Source: Streptantibioticus_C sp963761325
GTDB lineage: Bacteria; Actinomycetota; Actinomycetes; Streptomycetales; Streptomycetaceae
NCBI GenBank assembly: GCA_963761325.1
Contig: CAVXGZ010000008.1
Location: 620,001 to 684,000, forward strand
Direction of reading: 5' to 3'
DNA length: 64,000 nucleotides
The notes below the pieces were generated by a model. That model saw only the letters and a list, made by a program, of their open reading frames with translations, had not been told where the DNA came from and ran no database searches. Made by a program: the position numbers and the translations under genes. Shown one piece after another: positions 8,346 through 17,794 of the stretch (position 1 is the first letter of the stretch; each line of letters opens with the position of its first letter).

Positions 8346-10220
8346 ATGAACATCTCTCGGCGCGCCCTGCTCACGGGAGCGGGCGCCGCGGCGCTCGGCG
8401 GCGTCACCGCGGCGGCGCGGCGGCACGGGGTGACGGAGGTGCCGCTGCGGGTGGCGCAGGCGGCGGCCTCGGCGGTGTCGATCCCGCAGACCAGTCGTGA
8501 CAGCGTCTTCACCCGCAGCGGCGCCGGACCGCTCTACTGGTCCGCGTACAGCTGGGACTACACCAACAACGCCACGCTCCCCGAGTCGGTCTGGAAGCAG
8601 AACATCGACTGGGTGACCGCGAACTTCAAGTCCTACGGCTACACGATGTGCTGCACCGACGGCTGGGTGGACTACACGCAGACCACCAACGCCAACGGCT
8701 ACATCACCAGTTACAGCGACGACTGGGCCAACGACTGGTCGTACTGGGCGAACTACCTCAGCTCGCAGGGCATGAAGCTCGGCGTCTACTACAACCCGCT
8801 GTGGGTGACCGCGGCCGCGGTGGCCGACTCCTCCAAGACGGTCGCCGGCACCTCCGTCACCGTCGGCTCCATCGTCGACAGCGGCGACTTCCTCAACTCC
8901 GACGGCGAGCTGTACTGGGTGGACGTCACCAAGAACGGCGCCAAGCAGTTCGTCCAGGGGTACGTCGACTACTTCAAGAACATGGGCGTGGGCTACCTGC
9001 GCACCGACTTCTGGGCCTGGTACGAGGCGGGCGCCACCGACGGCCAGGGCGGCATCGTCGCGCACGGCAGCGCCAACTACGCCACCGCGCTGGAGTGGAT
9101 AGCCGAGGCGGCCGGCGACACGATGGAGGTCAGCGTCGTGATGCCGAACCTCTACAACAACGGCGCCAACGAGATCCAGTACGGCGACATGATCCGGATC
9201 AACAACGACGCGACGACCGGCGGTTGGCAGCACCTGAGCGCCGGACGGCAGACCTGGCAGGACAGCTGGTCGCAGTGGGACAACGCCTTCAGCGGCTTCA
9301 CCGGCTGGGCGCACCGCTCGGGTCGCGGCCAGCTGATCCTGGACGGCGACTTCCTGATGATGAACTCGTTCGCCTCGGACGCCGAACGCCAGACCGCCAT
9401 CAGCCTGTTCACCATCGCCGGCTCGCCGATCGCGATCTCCGACCGGGTGGACACCATCGGCTCCTACGCCTCGTTCTACCAGAACACCGACGTGCTGAGC
9501 CTGCACAACCAGGGACTCACCGGCAAGCCGTACTTCTACAACGGCGACCTGTACTCCACGGACGGCTCCTCGCGCGACACCGAGCGGTGGATCGGCCAGC
9601 TCCCGGACGGCAGTTGGGCGGTCGCGCTGTTCAACCGCAACGACACCAACACGGTGACCAAGTCGATCGACTTCAACGCCGACCTGGGCATCGTGGGCTC
9701 GGCCGACGTGCGGGACCTGTGGACCCACACCGACCTGGGATCGAGCACCTCGGTCTCGGCGAGCCTGGCCCCGCACGCCTGCCGGCTGGTGCACGTGGTG
9801 CCGGCCGAGTCGACCAAGCGCTACCAGGCGGCGTTCGCGGCCTGGGGCGGCGGCGCGAACTTCAACAACAACCACACCGGCTACTCGGCGATGGGCTTCG
9901 TGGACAAGCTGGAGGCCGCCGAGGCCGGCTCCTCGGTCACCTTCGCCGTGCAGGCCGCCACCGCGGGCAGCCACTCGGTCAACTACCGCTACTCCAACGG
10001 CAACGGCTCGACCAGCACGCTGTCCGTCGAGGTGCTGGGCGCGAGCCGCAACGTGATCACCAGCCCGTTCCAGGTCTCCTTCGCCGCGACGGCGGACTGG
10101 AACACCTGGGCCACGGTCAGCGGCACGCTCACGCTCGCCGCCGGCCTCAACCTGATCACCGTCTCCCGCACCGCGGGCGACACCGGCGCGGTCAACCTCA
10201 ACTACCTGGAGGTGGGCTGA
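8346..10220 (+). CDS. Tat-exported GH27-type glycosidase with CBM35-like module (isomalto-dextranase-like)
   Basis: A 624-residue protein with a twin-arginine signal (ISRRALLTGAG) and a long Ala-rich region. The barrel domain shows GH27 hallmarks: FKSYGYTMCCTDGW, SSQGMKLGVYYNPLW, the nucleophile region GYLRTDFWAWYE, an R-I-N-N-D segment near residue 285 and IAGSPIAISDRVDTI. A C-terminal beta domain follows. The last 130 residues look like a family 35 carbohydrate-binding module. GH27 includes alpha-galactosidases and isomalto-dextranase, and the latter also carries CBM35. Neighbouring GH15 and GH13 alpha-glucosidases favour dextran or isomaltosyl chains. The start has GGAGG 5 nt upstream. Confidence 0.75.
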   Translation: MNISRRALLTGAGAAALGGVTAAARRHGVTEVPLRVAQAAASAVSIPQTSRDSVFTRSGAGPLYWSAYSWDYTNNATLPESVWKQNIDWVTANFKSYGYTMCCTDGWVDYTQTTNANGYITSYSDDWANDWSYWANYLSSQGMKLGVYYNPLWVTAAAVADSSKTVAGTSVTVGSIVDSGDFLNSDGELYWVDVTKNGAKQFVQGYVDYFKNMGVGYLRTDFWAWYEAGATDGQGGIVAHGSANYATALEWIAEAAGDTMEVSVVMPNLYNNGANEIQYGDMIRINNDATTGGWQHLSAGRQTWQDSWSQWDNAFSGFTGWAHRSGRGQLILDGDFLMMNSFASDAERQTAISLFTIAGSPIAISDRVDTIGSYASFYQNTDVLSLHNQGLTGKPYFYNGDLYSTDGSSRDTERWIGQLPDGSWAVALFNRNDTNTVTKSIDFNADLGIVGSADVRDLWTHTDLGSSTSVSASLAPHACRLVHVVPAESTKRYQAAFAAWGGGANFNNNHTGYSAMGFVDKLEAAEAGSSVTFAVQAATAGSHSVNYRYSNGNGSTSTLSVEVLGASRNVITSPFQVSFAATADWNTWATVSGTLTLAAGLNLITVSRTAGDTGAVNLNYLEVG

Positions 10221-10309
10221 CATCCGCCGGCCCGCAACCCGTTGAACACCGGCAGGACCACCGCGCCACGGCGCGCACGCGCAGGACACGCGCAGGAGGA
10301 GACAGCCCG

Positions 10310-11515
10310 ATGAACTTCCACGAGCGGCTCTCGCGCGCGCCGGGCCCGGCGGTCACCGACCTGATCGGGGAACGCACCAGGGCGGAGATCTTCGCCCTGG
10401 TGCTGACCGCCGGACCGCTCTCGCGCACCGCGCTGGCCGGCCGGCTGGGACTGTCGCCGTCCACGGTGACCCGGCTGCTCGCCCCGCTGGTGGAGGGCGG
10501 CTACCTGCGCGAGACCACCTCGGAGGCGGTCGGCCCCGGCCGGCCGCGCCGCCTGCTGCACGTCAACACCCACCGGCACTTCGTGGTCGGCGTCAAGATC
10601 GCGCCGACCCATGTGGCGGCGGTGCTGACCGACATGGGCGCCCAGGTGGTCCGGCGCGCCGAGGCGCCGATCCCGGACTCCTCGCCGGAAACCGCGCTGG
10701 CCGCCTCGGTGGAGCTGACCGAGCGGCTGCTGTCCGAGGTGCCGGCCGCCGCCGACCACGTGCTGGGCATCGGCGTGGGGGTCAGCGGACACGTCGACTC
10801 GCCCGCCGGGGTCTGCCGGTACTCCGCGCTGCTCGGCTGGCGCAAGGTCGATGTTGCCGGTCCGCTGTCGGCGGCAACTGGATTGCCGGTCGTGGTGAAC
10901 AACGACGTCAACACCCTGGTGGTGGCCGAGCGGTGGTTCGGCGAGGGCCGGGACGTCGACTCGTTCGCCGTGGTGACCATCGGCTCGGGGATAGGGTGCG
11001 GTCTGCTGCTGGACGGCTCGCTGTTCTCCGGGGCCAGCGGCATGGCGGGCGAGCTGGGCCACATGCCGATGGACCCGGACGGACCGCTGTGCAGCTGTGG
11101 CCGGCGCGGCTGCCTGGAGGCGCTGGCGTGCACCGAGGCGGTACTCGGCCGGCTGCGCCGGCAGGGCGTGCCGGGCGTCGACGACATCGAGGCCGCGGCC
11201 GCGCTGGCCCGCAGCGGTGCCGGGGCACGGGCCGAGGTGGCCCGGGCGGCGTTCGCGGCGGCCGGCGACGCCCTCGGCCGGGGGCTCGCCGGGCTGTGCA
11301 ATCTGCTCAACCTGGAGAAGATCGTCATCGCCGGGGAGGGGGCGGCGCAACACGACCTGTTCGGCGCGGCGATGACCGCCGCGCTGGAGCGGCACGCCTT
11401 CTCCGAGGCCGCGCGGGACTGCGTCGTCCAGATCGATCCGGTGACGGACGACCTGTGGGCCCGCGGTGCCGCGTGTCTGGTGATCAAGGAGACGGTGCGC
11501 GCTCCGCTCTCGTAA
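10310..11515 (+). CDS. ROK-family transcriptional regulator of the alpha-glucan locus
   Basis: A 401-residue ROK protein. A winged-helix DNA-binding domain (about 20-85, containing LSRTALAGRLGLSPSTVTRL) is followed by the sugar-kinase-like fold. NNDVNTLVVAE and TIGSGIGCGLLLDG belong to the sugar/ATP site, GMAGELGHMP to the ROK signature, and CSCGRRGCLEAL carries the Cys residues of the structural zinc. The start is ATG with AGGAGGAG upstream. The gene sits between the GH27 gene and the binding-protein gene in the same direction. It is the natural candidate to bind the duplicated AATTAACCT boxes at 8141-8149 and 8269-8277. Confidence 0.88.
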   Translation: MNFHERLSRAPGPAVTDLIGERTRAEIFALVLTAGPLSRTALAGRLGLSPSTVTRLLAPLVEGGYLRETTSEAVGPGRPRRLLHVNTHRHFVVGVKIAPTHVAAVLTDMGAQVVRRAEAPIPDSSPETALAASVELTERLLSEVPAAADHVLGIGVGVSGHVDSPAGVCRYSALLGWRKVDVAGPLSAATGLPVVVNNDVNTLVVAERWFGEGRDVDSFAVVTIGSGIGCGLLLDGSLFSGASGMAGELGHMPMDPDGPLCSCGRRGCLEALACTEAVLGRLRRQGVPGVDDIEAAAALARSGAGARAEVARAAFAAAGDALGRGLAGLCNLLNLEKIVIAGEGAAQHDLFGAAMTAALERHAFSEAARDCVVQIDPVTDDLWARGAACLVIKETVRAPLS

Positions 11516-11634
11516 GATCCGCGACCAGCAATTCGATGCGTCCCTCGATCCATATTCCGGTGGCAGGGGCTAGCCTCAAGCTCTCCCCACAGCGATACAG
11601 TCCGTTCGAAATTCCTCCGCACAAGGAAACCCTC

Positions 11635-12966
11635 ATGCGCATACGCAACGCTGTCCGACCGAACAAGGCGTTCGCCGCCGCCGGGGTCGCCGCCCTGATG
11701 CTGGCCGCGAGCGCGTGCTCCTCCTCCAGCGGGAGCTCGTCCTCCGAGCCGTCCGCGAAGGGGCCGGCCAAGGGCACCATCACCTGGTACGCGAACCAGT
11801 TCGGTCCGACGAACATGGACGTCCGCAAGACCCTGATCGCGGACTTCGAGAAGGCATACCCGCACATCAAGGTCAAGCTGCTGCCGGCGCCGAGCGACAG
11901 CGACACGATCCGCTCCACCCTCACCACCCAGATCTCCGGCGGGTCCAGCAGCTTCGACGTCTACAGCGGCGACGTCGTGTGGCCGGCCCAGTTCGGCAAG
12001 GCGGGCCTGGCCCTGCCGCTGAACAAGTACATGCCCGCCAGTTACTGGAAGTCCTTCTCGCCCGGCCTGGTCAACGCCCTGACCTACAAGGGCAAGATCA
12101 TGGCGGCGCCGTACTTCACCGACAACGCCTTCCTGTACTACCGCAAGGACCTGCTCGCCAAGGCGCACCTGCCGGTGCCGACCACCTGGGAGCAGATGGA
12201 GTCCGAGGCGAAGACCCTGCAGCAGAAGAAGCTCGTCAAGTACGGCTTCGCGGCGCAGTTCGACTCCTACGAGGGCCTGACCTGCGACTTCACCGAGTTC
12301 GAGGCCGACGCCGGCGGCTCCAGCGTGGACCACGGCGCCACCAAGGCCACCATCGACTCGCCGGCCGCGACCAAGGCGCTGACCTTCATGCGCGGCCTGG
12401 TCAGCAGCGGGGTGGCCCCCTCGGCCATCACCACCTTCCAGGAGCAGCAGTCGGAGAGCCTGTTCACCAGCGGCCAGGACGCCTTCCTGCGCAACTGGAC
12501 GTACGCCTACGCCGACGCCAACTCCAAGGCGTCCAAGGTGGCCGGCAAGGTCGGCATCACCAACCTGCTGCCGTTCGCCGGCCAGCCCGGCCCGGGCTAC
12601 TCCACCACCGGCGGGTGGAACCTCTACATCAACCCGCACAGCAAGAACGTCCCCGCCGACGTCGACTTCGTGAAGTGGATGACCAGCCCGGCGGCGCAGC
12701 AGATCATCGCCATCCAGGGCGGTGAGCTGCCGACCGTGGCCAGCGTGCTGGCGAACCCGAAGGTCCAGGCGTCCAACCCGGCCTTCCCGATCGCGGCGAA
12801 GAACAAGCTGGCCCCGCGCCCGTCCAACGCGGCCCAGTACTCCGAGGTCAGCAGCGCGATCTACTCCAACGTCAACGCCGCCGTCTCGGGATCCGCCTCC
12901 CCGAAGGCAGCGCTGAGCAAGGCCAACTCGGCCATCGGCACCGCGCTCAGCAGCAACGGCCTCTGA
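11635..12966 (+). CDS. Sugar ABC transporter substrate-binding lipoprotein
   Basis: A 443-residue family-1 extracellular binding protein. A basic N-terminus and hydrophobic core end at the lipobox ASAC (Cys28), followed by a Ser-rich linker. The mature part begins ITWYANQFGP, includes DVYSGDVVWPAQFGKAG and a WNLYINPHSKN segment, and ends in a helical region, as in MalE-like oligosaccharide receptors. It probably captures isomalto- or gluco-oligosaccharides released by the secreted GH15/GH27 pair. The start has AAGGAAA upstream. It heads the transport genes. No ATPase gene is present, so a shared MsiK-type ATPase encoded elsewhere is inferred. Confidence 0.87.
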   Translation: MRIRNAVRPNKAFAAAGVAALMLAASACSSSSGSSSSEPSAKGPAKGTITWYANQFGPTNMDVRKTLIADFEKAYPHIKVKLLPAPSDSDTIRSTLTTQISGGSSSFDVYSGDVVWPAQFGKAGLALPLNKYMPASYWKSFSPGLVNALTYKGKIMAAPYFTDNAFLYYRKDLLAKAHLPVPTTWEQMESEAKTLQQKKLVKYGFAAQFDSYEGLTCDFTEFEADAGGSSVDHGATKATIDSPAATKALTFMRGLVSSGVAPSAITTFQEQQSESLFTSGQDAFLRNWTYAYADANSKASKVAGKVGITNLLPFAGQPGPGYSTTGGWNLYINPHSKNVPADVDFVKWMTSPAAQQIIAIQGGELPTVASVLANPKVQASNPAFPIAAKNKLAPRPSNAAQYSEVSSAIYSNVNAAVSGSASPKAALSKANSAIGTALSSNGL

Positions 12967-12972
12967 GCCACC

Positions 12973-13015
12973 CGACGGCCCTCTCGCCCTCGAGCCGAGT
13001 GCGAGGGGGCCGTCG
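12973..13015 (+). terminator. Intercistronic stem-loop between binding-protein and permease genes
   Basis: A 15-bp stem (12973-12987 with 13001-13015, one G-U pair) lies 7 nt after the binding-protein stop and 50 nt before the first permease start. Such hairpins usually protect the upstream message or partially terminate, giving more binding protein than permease. Confidence 0.6.
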
Positions 13016-13064
13016 CACCATCTTCCGCAAGCCGTTCATCAGCACGTGAAGAGGCAGGATCGAA

Positions 13065-14039
13065 GTGACCGCGGACCAGGCAGTACACCCACCGGATCAG
13101 ACCGCGCGGCCGGACAAGAGCCGCCACACCCACGCGGGTACCCGCTCCCTGCTGGAGCGACGATCCGCCCGTCTGGGCTGGCTGTTCGCCTCGCCCGCAC
13201 TTCTGGTCATCGCCGCCGTGACGGTCTTCCCGATCGTCTTCTCCGTGGTGATGAGCTTCAGCAACGTCAACGTCACCGGGAACGGCTTCAGCCTCTCGGG
13301 CCTGACGGGCAACAACTTCTCGGTCGTCTTCAAGAGCGACCTGTGGCAGCACGCCCTGATCTTCACCACGCTCTACACGGTGGGCACGGTGATCGTCGAG
13401 ATCATCCTGGGCACCCTGATAGCCCTGGTGCTGGAGCGGCTGACCGGCGCCCGGGGCTGGATGATGGCGCTCCTGCTGCTCCCCTGGGCGATGATCACGG
13501 TCGTGTCGGCGGAGCTGTGGGGCTACGTCTACAACGGCGTCTACGGCGTGCTGAACGCCCTCCTGTCGCCGCTGCTCGGCCATGACGTCAACTTCCTCGG
13601 CTCGCCGTTCTCGGCCACCGTGGCGATGGCGGTCGCGGACATCTGGAAGACCACGCCGTTCGTGGCGATCATCGCGCTGGCCGGCCTGGTGATGCTGCCG
13701 AGCGACATCGTGGAGGCCGCCCGCATCGACGGCGCCAACGGCTGGACGATCTTCTGGCGGGTGCGGCTGCCGCTGCTGCGCCCGACGCTGTCGATCGCGG
13801 TGCTCTTCCGCATCCTGCAGGCGTTCGGCCTGTTCGACCTGCCCTACGTGCTGACCGGCGGCGGTCCCGGCACGTCCACCGAGTCGCTCGCGGTGCTCGG
13901 TTGGAAGGCGATGTTCCAAGATCTGAAGTTCGGTCCCGGAGCCGCGGTGGCGGCCAGTACGGCAGGCATCGTGCTCGTCGCCTGCCTGCTCTTCCTCAGG
14001 GTCTTCCGTTCGCAGGTCGGCACCGAGGAGACGGCATGA
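13065..14039 (+). CDS. Sugar ABC transporter permease, MalF type
   Basis: A 324-residue membrane protein with six or so hydrophobic spans beginning WLFASPALLVIAAVTVFPIVF. The EAA loop EAARIDGANGWTIFWRVRLPLL contacts the ATPase. The segment LPYVLTGGGPGTSTESLAV is typical of the MalF/UgpA group. The start is GTG with AGGA about 6 nt upstream. Its TGA overlaps the next gene's ATG (ATGA at 14036-14039), so the two permeases are translationally coupled. Confidence 0.9.
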   Translation: MTADQAVHPPDQTARPDKSRHTHAGTRSLLERRSARLGWLFASPALLVIAAVTVFPIVFSVVMSFSNVNVTGNGFSLSGLTGNNFSVVFKSDLWQHALIFTTLYTVGTVIVEIILGTLIALVLERLTGARGWMMALLLLPWAMITVVSAELWGYVYNGVYGVLNALLSPLLGHDVNFLGSPFSATVAMAVADIWKTTPFVAIIALAGLVMLPSDIVEAARIDGANGWTIFWRVRLPLLRPTLSIAVLFRILQAFGLFDLPYVLTGGGPGTSTESLAVLGWKAMFQDLKFGPGAAVAASTAGIVLVACLLFLRVFRSQVGTEETA

Positions 14040-14893
14040 CCACCATCACCACCACGCGTCCCGGCCGGCGGCTGCCCGGCTGGCTGAGCTGGATCAACCT
14101 GGCGGCCCTGCTGGTCGCCCTGTTCGTGGCCGCGCCGCTGTACTGGCTGGTGGCGACCGCGTTCAAGAGCACGAACGACGTGGCGGCCAGCCCGCCGGAC
14201 TACTTCCCGACGAAGCCGACCGGCTCCAACTTCAGCAGCGCGTTCTCCACGTACAACTTCGGCCGCTACATCGAGAACTCGGCCGTCGTCTCGATCGTGG
14301 CGACCATCCTGGTGCTGTCGCTGGGCATCTTCGCCGGCTACGCGCTGGCCCGGCTCCCGGTGCGCGGCAAGTCCGGCGTGATGATGACGCTGCTGATGAT
14401 CTCGCTGTTCCCCACGGTGGCGCTGGCCGCGCCGTTGTACCTGCTGATGCGGGACATCGGCTGGCTCAACACCTACCAGGGCCTGATCATCTCCTACACG
14501 GCGCTGAACCTGCCGTTCGCGATCTGGATCCTGCGCAACTACTTCCTCGCCATCCCCAAGGAGATGGAGGAGGTGGCGTGGATGGACGGCGCCTCGCCGG
14601 TCAGGACGGTCATCAGCATCATCCTGCCGCAGGCCAAGCCGGGCATCTTCACCGCGGGCATCTTCTCCTTCGTCGCGGCCTGGACGGAGTTCCTGATCGC
14701 GCTGACGCTGGACAACGACGACGCACACCGGACCATCCCGGTCGGCATCGCGCTGTTCGGCGGCCAGTTCCAGACCCCGTACGGCACGATCTTCGCCGCG
14801 GCGACGGTGGCCATGCTGCCGATCGCCATCCTGGTGCTGGTCTTCCGCCGCGCCGTGGTCTCCGGCCTGACCGCGGGCGCGGTCAAGGGCTGA
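14036..14893 (+). CDS. Sugar ABC transporter permease, MalG type
   Basis: A 285-residue permease starting at the overlapping ATGA. Features are PLYWLVATAFKSTNDV near the N-terminus, the ARLPVRGKSG turn and the EAA loop EVAWMDGASPVRTVISIILP. It pairs with the MalF-type protein to form the channel. GAGGAGAC before the start is a good ribosome-binding site inside the previous gene. Confidence 0.9.
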   Translation: MTTITTTRPGRRLPGWLSWINLAALLVALFVAAPLYWLVATAFKSTNDVAASPPDYFPTKPTGSNFSSAFSTYNFGRYIENSAVVSIVATILVLSLGIFAGYALARLPVRGKSGVMMTLLMISLFPTVALAAPLYLLMRDIGWLNTYQGLIISYTALNLPFAIWILRNYFLAIPKEMEEVAWMDGASPVRTVISIILPQAKPGIFTAGIFSFVAAWTEFLIALTLDNDDAHRTIPVGIALFGGQFQTPYGTIFAAATVAMLPIAILVLVFRRAVVSGLTAGAVKG

Positions 14894-14913
14894 CCCATCC
14901 GCACCGCCCGCTG

Positions 14914-14952
14914 CGCCGCCCGCTTCCGGCAATCCGCCGGAGGCGGGCGGCG
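14914..14952 (+). terminator. Hairpin between permease and GH13 genes
   Basis: A 17-bp stem (14914-14930 with 14936-14952, one G-U pair, 5-nt loop) starts 20 nt after the permease stop. About 80 nt remain before the GH13 start and hold three imperfect TCCRCGAR repeats. The hairpin may terminate partially, so the GH13 gene could be under-expressed relative to the transporter or have its own promoter. Confidence 0.55.
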
Positions 14953-15033
14953 TGCGTCTTTCCACGAACCTCCGCGGTCTTCCGCGAATCTCCACGAGTC
15001 CCACCACCACACCCCCGGAGAAGATCCCCGCTC

Positions 15034-16611
15034 ATGGCTCACCGCAACTCCGCCCCGGCCTGGCTCTCCGAAGCCGTGCTCTACCAGATCTACCCGCAGA
15101 GCTTCGCCGACTCCGACGGCGACGGGATCGGCGACCTGCGCGGCGCCACGGAACGGCTCGACCACCTGGCGTGGCTCGGGGTGAACACCGTCTGGTTCAG
15201 CCCGCTGTTCGCCTCGCCGTTCGGTGACGCCGGCTACGACGTGATGGACTACCTGACGATCGCGCCGCGCTACGGCACCAACGAGGACGCGTTCGCGCTC
15301 GTCGAGGCGGCCCGCGAGCGCGGGATCCGGGTGATGCTCGACCTGGTCCCCGGCCACACCTCGCACCGCCACCCGTGGTTCCAGGAGTCGGCGCGCAACC
15401 CGGACGACCACCGCTACATCTGGTCGGACCGCACCGGCGCCCCGGTGCGCGACTGGATCCCCAACCAGGGCGCGCGCGGCGGCTACTACCTGGCGAACTT
15501 CTATCCCATCCAGCCCGCCCTCAACTTCGGCTACGCGCGGATGAACGACGCGGAGCCGTGGCGGCAGGGCGTGGACGCCGAGGCGCCGCGGGCCAACCGG
15601 GCGGCGCTGCGCGAGATCATGGGCTACTGGTTCGACCACGGGGTCAGCGGGTTCCGGGTGGACATGGCCGCTTCGCTGGTCAAGGACGACCCGGGCCACG
15701 TCGAGACGGCGAAGCTGTGGGGCGAGACCCGCGCGTGGCTGGACGCCAATCACCCGGACTGCGTGCTGCTGTCGGAGTGGGGCGATCCGCGCGTCTCGGT
15801 CCCGGCCGGCCTGCACTCCGACTTCTTCCTGCACTTCGTCGGCCGCGGCATGCGGTCGCTGTGGGACAACGGCACCGGCAGCCGCGGTGCGTGGTGGACC
15901 GACGAGCCGTGCTACTTCGACCCCGAGGGCCGCGGCTCGATGCGGGAGTTCCTGGCCGCGTGGCAGGAGGCCGACCGGGCCATCGACGGCGCCGGCTACG
16001 TGGCGCTGCCGACCGCCAACCACGACTTCTCCCGGCTCACCTGCGGGCCGCGCACCCCGCCGATGGTCATCCCGGCGTTCGCCTTCCAGCTGACCTGGCC
16101 GACGCTGCCGGTGATCTACTACGGCGACGAGATCGGCATGCGGTACGTGCCGGGGCTGCCGGACAAGGAGGGCAGCCTGCTCGACAGCGAGGCGCGGCAG
16201 GGCTCGCGCACCCCGATGCAGTGGGACGACTCCGCCAACTGCGGCTTCTCCACCGCTGAGGCGGGGTCGCTGTACCTGCCGGTGGACCCGGCGCCGGACC
16301 GGCCGACGGTGGCGGCGTCCCGGGCGGACGAGTCCTCGCTGCTGCACCACGTGCGGAGGCTGATCGCGCTGCGCCGGGAGACTCCGGCGCTCGGCACCGA
16401 CGCGTCGGTCGAGGTGCTGAGCGACGGCTACCCGTTCGCCTACGTGCGCGGCGGCAGCCACCTGGTGGTGGTCAACGGCCGCCGGGACGAGGGGCGGGTG
16501 GACCTCGGGGAACGGGCGAAGGCGGCCCGCCCGCTGGCGGTGCACGGCGTGGAGCTGCGGGACGGCCAGGCGGTGGCGAGCGGCTTCTCGTACGGGATCT
16601 TCGCGCTGTAG
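15034..16611 (+). CDS. GH13 alpha-glucosidase (oligo-1,6-glucosidase-like), cytoplasmic
   Basis: A 525-residue GH13 enzyme without a signal peptide. It begins WLSEAVLYQIYPQSFADSDG, followed by GIGDLRG and the calcium-site-like DSDGDGIGD common in oligo-1,6-glucosidases. The catalytic regions are GFRVDMA (nucleophile Asp about 210), LLSEWGDP (acid Glu about 248) and TANHDFSRL (transition-state Asp near 330). SRTPMQWDDSANCGFS is shared with trehalulose/oligo-1,6-glucosidase relatives. It would hydrolyse imported isomalto-oligosaccharides to glucose. It is last in the locus. Confidence 0.87.
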   Translation: MAHRNSAPAWLSEAVLYQIYPQSFADSDGDGIGDLRGATERLDHLAWLGVNTVWFSPLFASPFGDAGYDVMDYLTIAPRYGTNEDAFALVEAARERGIRVMLDLVPGHTSHRHPWFQESARNPDDHRYIWSDRTGAPVRDWIPNQGARGGYYLANFYPIQPALNFGYARMNDAEPWRQGVDAEAPRANRAALREIMGYWFDHGVSGFRVDMAASLVKDDPGHVETAKLWGETRAWLDANHPDCVLLSEWGDPRVSVPAGLHSDFFLHFVGRGMRSLWDNGTGSRGAWWTDEPCYFDPEGRGSMREFLAAWQEADRAIDGAGYVALPTANHDFSRLTCGPRTPPMVIPAFAFQLTWPTLPVIYYGDEIGMRYVPGLPDKEGSLLDSEARQGSRTPMQWDDSANCGFSTAEAGSLYLPVDPAPDRPTVAASRADESSLLHHVRRLIALRRETPALGTDASVEVLSDGYPFAYVRGGSHLVVVNGRRDEGRVDLGERAKAARPLAVHGVELRDGQAVASGFSYGIFAL

Positions 16612-16619
16612 TGCGGCGT

Positions 16620-16649
16620 CGCCCGGCCGCCGGTGGCGGCGGCCGGGCG
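16620..16649 (+). terminator. Terminator hairpin after the GH13 gene
   Basis: A perfect 12-bp GC stem (16620-16631 with 16638-16649, 6-nt loop) lies 9 nt after the stop and ends the alpha-glucan locus. Confidence 0.65.
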
Positions 16650-16758
16650 CGAGAATTTACCAATCCGATCCCAGGCGTTGTTCCACCGTGTGTGGATCAA
16701 GCGGCGGAGCATGTGCTGTCCTGTGCACGTCATATCCCCCGCCCCCCGTGAGGTCCGC

Positions 16759-17772
16759 ATGCCCGGCCTGCACATCAGATCCCTGTGCGTTCTCGCAGCC
16801 GCCACCCTGGCTGCCGGCACCAGCGCGGCAGCCGCCGCGACGCCGTCGAGCACCACGCCGCACACGGTGACCTACACCCTGGTCACCGAGCCGGCCGCCG
16901 GTTACACCCCGATCTACAACCTGATCAACTCGGCCACCACGAGCATCGACATGACGATGTACGAGCTGACCGACACCACGGCCGAGCAGGACCTGGCCGC
17001 CGCGGCCGCCCGCGGCGTGACCGTCCGGGTGATCCTGGACCAGAACCTGGAGAAGTCCAACAACACCGCGGCGTACAACTACCTCAACGCCAACGGGGTG
17101 CCGACCCACTGGGCGTCCACGACCTACGCGGCCACCCACCAGAAGACCATCACGATCGACGACGCCACCAGCGCGATCATGACCGGCAACCTCACCAGCC
17201 AGTACTACTCGACCAGCCGCGACTTCGCGGTCATCGAGAACAACTCGCTGGACGTCAAGGCGATCGAGAAGGTCTTCAACGCCGACTACGCCGGCACCGC
17301 GATCACCCCGACCGACGGCGACCACCTGGTGTGGAGCCCGACCGACGCGCAGTCGCAGATCACCTCGATCATCAACGGCGCCACCACGTCGCTGTCGGTG
17401 GAGAACGAGGAGATGGGCGACTCGACCGTCACCACCGACCTGGAGAACGCCGCCAAGCGCGGGGTCGACGTCGAGGTCATCATGACCAACGACGACAACG
17501 AGTACTCCACCGAGTTCGACGCGCTCGTGGCGGCCGGCGTGCACGTGCACACCTACGCCTACACCGCCTCGCTGTACATACACGCCAAGGCGATCGTCGC
17601 CGACTACGGCACCAGCGCCGCGCAGGTGGACGTCGGTTCGCAGAACTTCTCCAACGCCTCGCTCAACGAGAACCGCGAGCTGGGCTTCGTCACCAACAAC
17701 ACGACGATCATCTCCGGGATCGACTCGGCCCTCGCCTCCGACTACGCCGGCGGCACCAACTGGACCTCCTGA
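16759..17772 (+). CDS. Secreted phospholipase D-like protein with two HKD motifs
   Basis: A 337-residue protein with a Sec signal (MPGLHIRSLCVLAAATLAAG, Ala-rich cleavage site near 28). The PLD fold is duplicated. HQKTITID gives H127/K129/D134 and HAKAIVAD gives H275/K277/D282, both fitting HxK(x)4D. Each is followed by a Gly/Asn-Asn/Ser region (TGNLTSQYY, GSQNFSNAS). It is shorter than classical secreted Streptomyces PLDs (about 510 aa) and resembles the compact PLD-like/nuclease branch, so the substrate could be phospholipid or nucleic acid. The start at 16759 has GTGAGGT upstream; an upstream ATG at 16633 would place the signal internally. Confidence 0.82.
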   Translation: MPGLHIRSLCVLAAATLAAGTSAAAAATPSSTTPHTVTYTLVTEPAAGYTPIYNLINSATTSIDMTMYELTDTTAEQDLAAAAARGVTVRVILDQNLEKSNNTAAYNYLNANGVPTHWASTTYAATHQKTITIDDATSAIMTGNLTSQYYSTSRDFAVIENNSLDVKAIEKVFNADYAGTAITPTDGDHLVWSPTDAQSQITSIINGATTSLSVENEEMGDSTVTTDLENAAKRGVDVEVIMTNDDNEYSTEFDALVAAGVHVHTYAYTASLYIHAKAIVADYGTSAAQVDVGSQNFSNASLNENRELGFVTNNTTIISGIDSALASDYAGGTNWTS

Positions 17773-17794
17773 CCCACCGGTCGGCGCGCACCAC

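Noticed and set aside
8648..10309. N-terminal extension of the ROK reading frame through the GH27 gene
   Set aside because: The extension is an out-of-frame shadow of the GH27 gene. The ROK protein begins at the ATG 10310, which has a strong AGGAGGAG site.
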